Part shown: positions 6,189 through 10,199 of the stretch, piece after piece
Numbering within the stretch: the first letter of the stretch is position 1
Layout of the letters: each line of letters begins with the position of its first letter
Assembly (NCBI GenBank): GCA_024635885.1
Contig: JAGXIA010000004.1
Coordinates: forward strand, 1 to 10,199
From: Helicobacteraceae bacterium
GTDB lineage: Bacteria > Campylobacterota > Campylobacteria > Campylobacterales > Sulfurimonadaceae
Direction: 5' to 3'
DNA: 10,199 bases
Notes under the pieces: generated by a model
What the model was told of the DNA's origin: nothing
Database searches by the model: none
Seen by the model: the letters and a program-made list of their open reading frames with translations, nothing else
Translations under genes and position numbers: made by a program

Positions 6189-6890
6189 TTAGTTTTTCAT
6201 CGCTCTAATAAATGCTTCATAAATGTTTTCAAGTTCTAAGTCTTCTTCTAGAAGGTCTTTGTTGTCTTCAACTAAAATATGTTCTAGTACAGCAACTCTT
6301 TTTAATAGGTATTCAAACATCTCTTTATTAATATCTGGAAGCATATTATGCATTAATGGGTCTTGATTCCTACCTTTTTGTATAACATGAGCCGGAATAC
6401 CAATAGCAGTTGAAGCGTCAGGGACTTCTTTGACTACAACAGAGTTAGCACCAATTTTTGCATACTCTCCAATGACTATGTTACCGAGAACTTTTGCACC
6501 GGCACCTATAACAGCACCTTTTTTTATAGTAGGGTGACGTTTTCCATGAGTAAGTGATACACCGCCAAGAGTAACCCCTTGATAAATAAGTACATCATCT
6601 TCTATAATTGTGGTTTGACCAATCACAACACCAAAGCCGTGATCAATAAATACTCTGCTGCCTATTTGTGCAGCTGGATGAATGTCTATGTTAGTTATAA
6701 TCTGATTTATACCCATTATCATTCTTGCTAATCTTTTAAAATTGGAATTATGAAGTTTATGAGCTACTCTATACCATGCAATAGCCCATACACCAGGATA
6801 ATTAAATAAAAAATCCATTTTAGAATTTAATGAAGGATCACTTTTATAAGCATTTGCGAAATCTTCTTTTATATCAGCATAAATTCCCAC
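6189..6890 (-). CDS. cysE: Serine O-acetyltransferase
   Basis: CysE acetylates serine with acetyl-CoA to give O-acetylserine, the acceptor for sulfide in cysteine synthesis. The 233-residue product has a helical N-terminal domain (about 1-65, including DPSLNSKMDFLFNYPG) and a left-handed beta-helix of hexapeptide repeats. Active-site residues by family comparison are Asp69 (IDIHPAA), Asp83-His84 (FIDHGFG) and His119 (GKRHPTI), with acetyl-CoA contacts expected near GAGAKVLGN (129-137). Translation starts at GTG 6890 with AAGG at 6897-6900, which overlaps the speA stop. After the beta-helix is a 60-residue acidic, helical tail (EDNKDLLEEDLELEN) ending in Asn, not the C-terminal Ile that docks into cysteine synthase in characterised complexes. 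Its place between speA and aspB fits an amino-acid operon. No upstream T-box or similar control is visible. Confidence 0.94.
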   Translation of the reverse strand: MGIYADIKEDFANAYKSDPSLNSKMDFLFNYPGVWAIAWYRVAHKLHNSNFKRLARMIMGINQIITNIDIHPAAQIGSRVFIDHGFGVVIGQTTIIEDDVLIYQGVTLGGVSLTHGKRHPTIKKGAVIGAGAKVLGNIVIGEYAKIGANSVVVKEVPDASTAIGIPAHVIQKGRNQDPLMHNMLPDINKEMFEYLLKRVAVLEHILVEDNKDLLEEDLELENIYEAFIRAMKN

Positions 6891-6899
6891 GGTGAACCT

Positions 6900-8729
6900 T
6901 TAGTTTGTAGTTCTTAGATAACCATTTTGTTCTAAAAATGTTTCAAGTTTCGCAAGTGTATCATTTTTTTCTTTTTCTGTAATAAAATCGCTTTTTAGCA
7001 AATCTGTTTTAAGATTTTTTAAAATTTCTTCTTCAGAATAACCAATAGAACCCAAAATCTCTAAAATATTTTTTGATTCAACTACGTTAGCTATTTCGTA
7101 AGATGTATCATCTATGTATATTGTATATTCACTTGGATGGGTAAAAAGGTTGTGATTCATACCCAGTGTTTCTTGATACGCTCCAACATTGAAAAAGCCT
7201 AGAAAATACTCTTCTTCATCTAAATTTACATCATGAAGATAAAGAGGCTTGTTGGGGTTAAAGCCTATTTCTCCATCGCTGTCACATGTTATATCCCACA
7301 GTGATGCTGCTCTTATAGGAGGCACATTTAAGTGGTGAAGAGGCATGACCGGAAAGTGCTGGTCTAATCCCCAATAGTCTGGTAAACTTTGAAAAATCGA
7401 AGCATTTATGAGATACCTCTCTTGAAGTTTTATATGCAGTTGTTCAAGTTCATCGGTCGGGTTAGATGATGAGAGATAAAGTGCTTTTTTTATAATATTA
7501 TGCACTAAAATCTCAGCATTGGAACGGTCTTGTAAATCAATATAACCTAAATCAAACAGAGTTAAAAGTGATTCTATATGGTCAAGTGCATCATGCAGAT
7601 ATTCTGTGCAGTTTTTGTTATTTAAAAGTCTGTTTAGGTCTACAAGTTCATTCACTAAAGGAGGATTGACAGCTTTGAAATTTAATAGCTGTTCTTGATA
7701 ATCGTGAGTAAAAAGTTCTAATACCGGAGTAATCAAAACTACGTGAGATGCCACTATAAATCTTCCTGATTCTGTAAAAATATTTGGATGTTTAACATTT
7801 TTAGCATCCATAATTTCTTTAATGGCAAAAACAACACTGTTTGAGAACTCTTCTATAGAGTAGTTACGAGCTTTTGATTGCGTGTGTTGGTCATATTCTA
7901 CAGCTAAACCTCCACCTATATTGATACTGTCAAGAGAGGAAGCACCCATCTTTTTTAGTTCTGCATAGATATTTCCAGCTTCTCTAAGTGCGCGCTTTAA
8001 TGGTGCTATGTCGGCCATTTGAGAGCCTATATGAAAATGAACCATACTTAAATGCTGGAGCAGTTTTTCTGCTTCTAGTAGTTTAATCGCTTCTATAATC
8101 TCTGTTGAAGTCAGACCAAACTTTGCATCCATTCCTCCACTTTTAGCCCATATTCCACTTCCTGCACTATGTAAGCGTACTCTTATCCCTATGTTTGGAA
8201 CTTTTAAACTACACTCATTTGCAACTTCTATAATTGTCTCAAGTTCACCTAGACCTTCAATAGTAATAGTGATGTTATGTCCACTCTGAGCAGCGATGAA
8301 TCCTAAAGTAATCATCTCTTTATCTTTAAAGCCATTGACGGTAATATTAGCTCCGTATGGAGTTTTGCTCATAGCCAAGATAAGTTCTGCTTTAGAACCT
8401 GCTTCAAGTCCATAATTAAAGTCTTCACCTTGCGATGTAATAGCTTCTACGGCATGTGGAAACTGATTTACTTTTAAAGGAAAAACAGCATTAAAACTAC
8501 CCATATAGTCATTGTCTTTCATAGCCTTGTCAAAGTATGAATAAAGACTTGTAATTTGTCTTTTTATAAGGTGTGGGAATCTTAATAAAATTGGTCCTCT
8601 CACATCATTTAAACGAATTTGTTCTGTTATTTCCAAAAGAGATGGCATAGATTTGTAATTTAATTTTAATTGGCCATCTTCAATAATAAAGTTGTTGTTT
8701 GACCAAATGTCAAGTCCGTAATTTTTCAT
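6900..8729 (-). CDS. speA: Biosynthetic arginine decarboxylase
   Basis: SpeA decarboxylates arginine to agmatine, the entry to putrescine and spermidine synthesis. The 609-residue product has the length usual for this branch of the family. It is a PLP enzyme of the alanine-racemase fold. The N-terminal barrel contains PLP-binding Lys86 (VFPLKVNQ), HIGSQ (233-237), the phosphate-binding GGGLAVEYD (272-280) and TESGR (319-323). A long helical insertion (about 340-465) distinguishes arginine decarboxylases from ornithine and diaminopimelate decarboxylases. The C-terminal beta domain carries the second half of the active site, WDITCDSDG (478-486, with catalytic Cys482) and NVGAYQETLGMNHNLF (514-529). 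The ATG at 8729 has only a weak AGG about 8 bases upstream. It lies 9 bp after the preceding stop and 9 bp before cysE, so cotranscription is very likely. Confidence 0.95.
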   Translation of the reverse strand: MKNYGLDIWSNNNFIIEDGQLKLNYKSMPSLLEITEQIRLNDVRGPILLRFPHLIKRQITSLYSYFDKAMKDNDYMGSFNAVFPLKVNQFPHAVEAITSQGEDFNYGLEAGSKAELILAMSKTPYGANITVNGFKDKEMITLGFIAAQSGHNITITIEGLGELETIIEVANECSLKVPNIGIRVRLHSAGSGIWAKSGGMDAKFGLTSTEIIEAIKLLEAEKLLQHLSMVHFHIGSQMADIAPLKRALREAGNIYAELKKMGASSLDSINIGGGLAVEYDQHTQSKARNYSIEEFSNSVVFAIKEIMDAKNVKHPNIFTESGRFIVASHVVLITPVLELFTHDYQEQLLNFKAVNPPLVNELVDLNRLLNNKNCTEYLHDALDHIESLLTLFDLGYIDLQDRSNAEILVHNIIKKALYLSSSNPTDELEQLHIKLQERYLINASIFQSLPDYWGLDQHFPVMPLHHLNVPPIRAASLWDITCDSDGEIGFNPNKPLYLHDVNLDEEEYFLGFFNVGAYQETLGMNHNLFTHPSEYTIYIDDTSYEIANVVESKNILEILGSIGYSEEEILKNLKTDLLKSDFITEKEKNDTLAKLETFLEQNGYLRTTN

Positions 8730-8738
8730 TTATGTAAC

Positions 8739-10199
8739 CTATATATGTAATTTATGGTGAAAATATTTGTCTATATCAAAATATATTTCACCATTGTTGT
8801 TTTTAAAAGTAAGAAGTGATTTATTTAAATCTTTTATATTCTTTACACCCATAACACAAAGTACTACTTTCATGCTTTTAATAAGATTATCATGATAGTT
8901 TCCTATCTCTTGAGCTTTTTTAATCACAAGATATGATGCTCTTTTTTTAGGGTCTTGTGTAGCGAGTCCTACAGGGCAGACATGTGAACCAAAACCTGAA
9001 CACATTCTAGCACGTATACACCCGGCACTCATCATAAAACCTCTGGCAACACCTATTGCATCCGCACCCATGCACATTGTTATGATTGCGTCATCAGGAG
9101 TTAAAATCTTACCACTCGATATTATTTTTATACTATCACGAATTTCATATTTTTTAAGCATTGTATCCATTACGTATAGAGCATTATTTGTTGTCAATCC
9201 AACTGATTCCATAAGTTCTAGTGGGGCTGTAGCACTGCCACCCTCACCACTGTCAATAGTTATAAAGTCAGGTAGATTTCTACCATCATTTTTTCTTGCA
9301 GCCATTTCAGACACCATCTCTTCTACTGCTTTTGAATCTGAGACCACTATTTTAAAGCCAACAGGTTTTTTAGAGAGTTTTTGAAGTCTCTCAACAAAGT
9401 CAAGTAGGTGAGTAGTAGAATCAGCAAATGGAAAACGATTTGGTGAAAATACATTTTTACCCTCTGGAACACCTCTGTAGTAAGCGATGTCTGCAGTCAC
9501 TTTGTTTGCGGCAAGTTTACCGCCCGTTTGTTTTGCCCCTTGAGCAATTTTAATCTCTGTCATACGGCAAAATTTCATAACTTTTTGATATTTTAGTTCA
9601 TCAAACTTTCCATCTTCATCACGAACACCATAAAGACCGGAACTCATCTGAAAAACTATGTTTGGTAGACTTTGAGGCACTTCTTTTGGAAAGTCTTCTA
9701 AATTAGCAGACCATTTAACACGAAAGAGAACATGAGAAGTAGTGTCATATATATAAGTATTTTGAGTTTTTTTATGAAGCAAAATAGTTCTATACCATTT
9801 AAGTGCTATCTTACGGTTGAAAAAAAAGTCTCCAACTTTAAAAACAAACTCAGCCCAAGGGGTACTTTTAATTATATCAAGATACTCTGCATTTTTTAAA
9901 TCTGGTTTCAGTGTGAAAAGATGGTTAGAAGTGAGTGAACCTTCTCCAGTATTTATAGTCAAATTTGAATTAACTCCAGCTATAGCAAATGCACGAACAC
10001 CTTCAGGGCTAATAGAACCATCGCTCATAGCAGATCGGATAATAGGTGTATGTGAAACAAAAGGAATTTCTCTTTCTTGTCCAAAAACAACACTTACATC
10101 TTCATCTACTTCATCTTCATTGAGTACATTTGTGGCATGTTTTATAATAAATCTAGAACCTCCAAATGGCTGAGCAACAGAAAAAGATTGATAATTAGG
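8739..10199 (-). CDS. FMN-binding glutamate synthase-like protein (5' end outside window)
   Basis: The minus-strand frame is open to the right edge, so at least 486 residues are visible and the true start lies beyond 10199. ATG 10028 is internal: the 57 codons before it continue the conserved sequence (PFVSHTPIIRSAMSDGS). The protein matches the FMN/synthase domain of the glutamate synthase large subunit: NTGEGSLTSNH (9943-9911 region), QGAKQTGGKL, IDSGEGGSATAP, IISSGKI, GADAIGVARG, and a cysteine cluster ending CPVGLATQDP. Family members transfer the amide nitrogen of glutamine, as ammonia, to 2-oxoglutarate using FMN and a 3Fe-4S cluster. This looks like the short stand-alone type, and no glutaminase domain is seen. 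The cysteine spacing is C-x5-C-x7-C (9020-8976), whereas canonical enzymes have C-x5-C-x4-C. Its exact substrate is unknown. It lies 9 bp upstream of speA in the same operon. Confidence 0.88.
   Translation of the reverse strand, partial: PNYQSFSVAQPFGGSRFIIKHATNVLNEDEVDEDVSVVFGQEREIPFVSHTPIIRSAMSDGSISPEGVRAFAIAGVNSNLTINTGEGSLTSNHLFTLKPDLKNAEYLDIIKSTPWAEFVFKVGDFFFNRKIALKWYRTILLHKKTQNTYIYDTTSHVLFRVKWSANLEDFPKEVPQSLPNIVFQMSSGLYGVRDEDGKFDELKYQKVMKFCRMTEIKIAQGAKQTGGKLAANKVTADIAYYRGVPEGKNVFSPNRFPFADSTTHLLDFVERLQKLSKKPVGFKIVVSDSKAVEEMVSEMAARKNDGRNLPDFITIDSGEGGSATAPLELMESVGLTTNNALYVMDTMLKKYEIRDSIKIISSGKILTPDDAIITMCMGADAIGVARGFMMSAGCIRARMCSGFGSHVCPVGLATQDPKKRASYLVIKKAQEIGNYHDNLIKSMKVVLCVMGVKNIKDLNKSLLTFKNNNGEIYFDIDKYFHHKLHI

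Noticed and set aside
9070..9384. Plus-strand reading frame of 104 codons
   Set aside because: Entirely antisense to the conserved part of the glutamate-synthase-like gene.
10026..10028. ATG 10028 as the true start of the glutamate-synthase-like gene
   Set aside because: Fifty-seven upstream codons are open and continue the family sequence, and the methionine is part of the conserved SAMSDG segment.
9817..10173. Plus-strand reading frame of 118 codons
   Set aside because: Antisense to the same gene, whose open frame continues to the window edge with conserved sequence.

Overview
This AT-rich window carries a compact bacterial chromosome segment with a gene order typical of Campylobacterota (Epsilonproteobacteria). 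A free-living relative such as Sulfurimonas is a reasonable guess. The call rests on gene neighbourhood as I know it from the group: ilvB(I)-ilvN(H)-lpxD on one strand, and speA-cysE-aspB on the other. Both orders match my recollection of the Campylobacter jejuni chromosome. Species identity is not provable from the window.

Plus strand, 1-4871. The window opens inside a gene whose 5' end lies to the left. It encodes the last blades of a WD40-like beta-propeller followed by a long helical array of about seven ~42-residue units, and its function is unknown. A promoter-like -10 box and a 104-bp gap precede ilvB, which overlaps ilvN by one base. Together these encode acetohydroxyacid synthase, the first common enzyme of valine, leucine and isoleucine synthesis. 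lpxD (lipid A acyltransferase) starts 4 bp after ilvN. A 13-bp AT-rich hairpin overlaps the lpxD stop, and behind it sits an unrecognised 67-residue protein with a strong ribosome binding site.

Convergence zone, 4872-4946. The 75-bp gap between converging genes holds a 53-bp imperfect inverted repeat of about 64% GC, in sharp contrast to its surroundings. It lacks the T-run of a classical terminator, so a dispersed palindromic repeat or a structured RNA is possible.

Minus strand, 10199-4947. Transcription runs right to left through an FMN/Fe-S glutamate-synthase-like protein (5' end outside the window), speA (arginine decarboxylase), cysE (serine O-acetyltransferase) and aspB (class I aminotransferase). 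The first three genes are 9 bp apart and look like an operon. aspB follows after 72 bp containing a perfect 22-bp AT palindrome and its own candidate -10 box. Functionally the cluster handles amino nitrogen: glutamate-type chemistry, polyamine synthesis from arginine, cysteine synthesis and aspartate transamination.

Most of the window is core metabolism. I see no CRISPR array, phage gene, transposase, tRNA or rRNA. The points most worth a second look are the propeller-plus-solenoid protein, the GC-rich palindrome, the altered cysteine spacing in the glutamate-synthase-like protein, and the serine at the valine-feedback position of IlvN.
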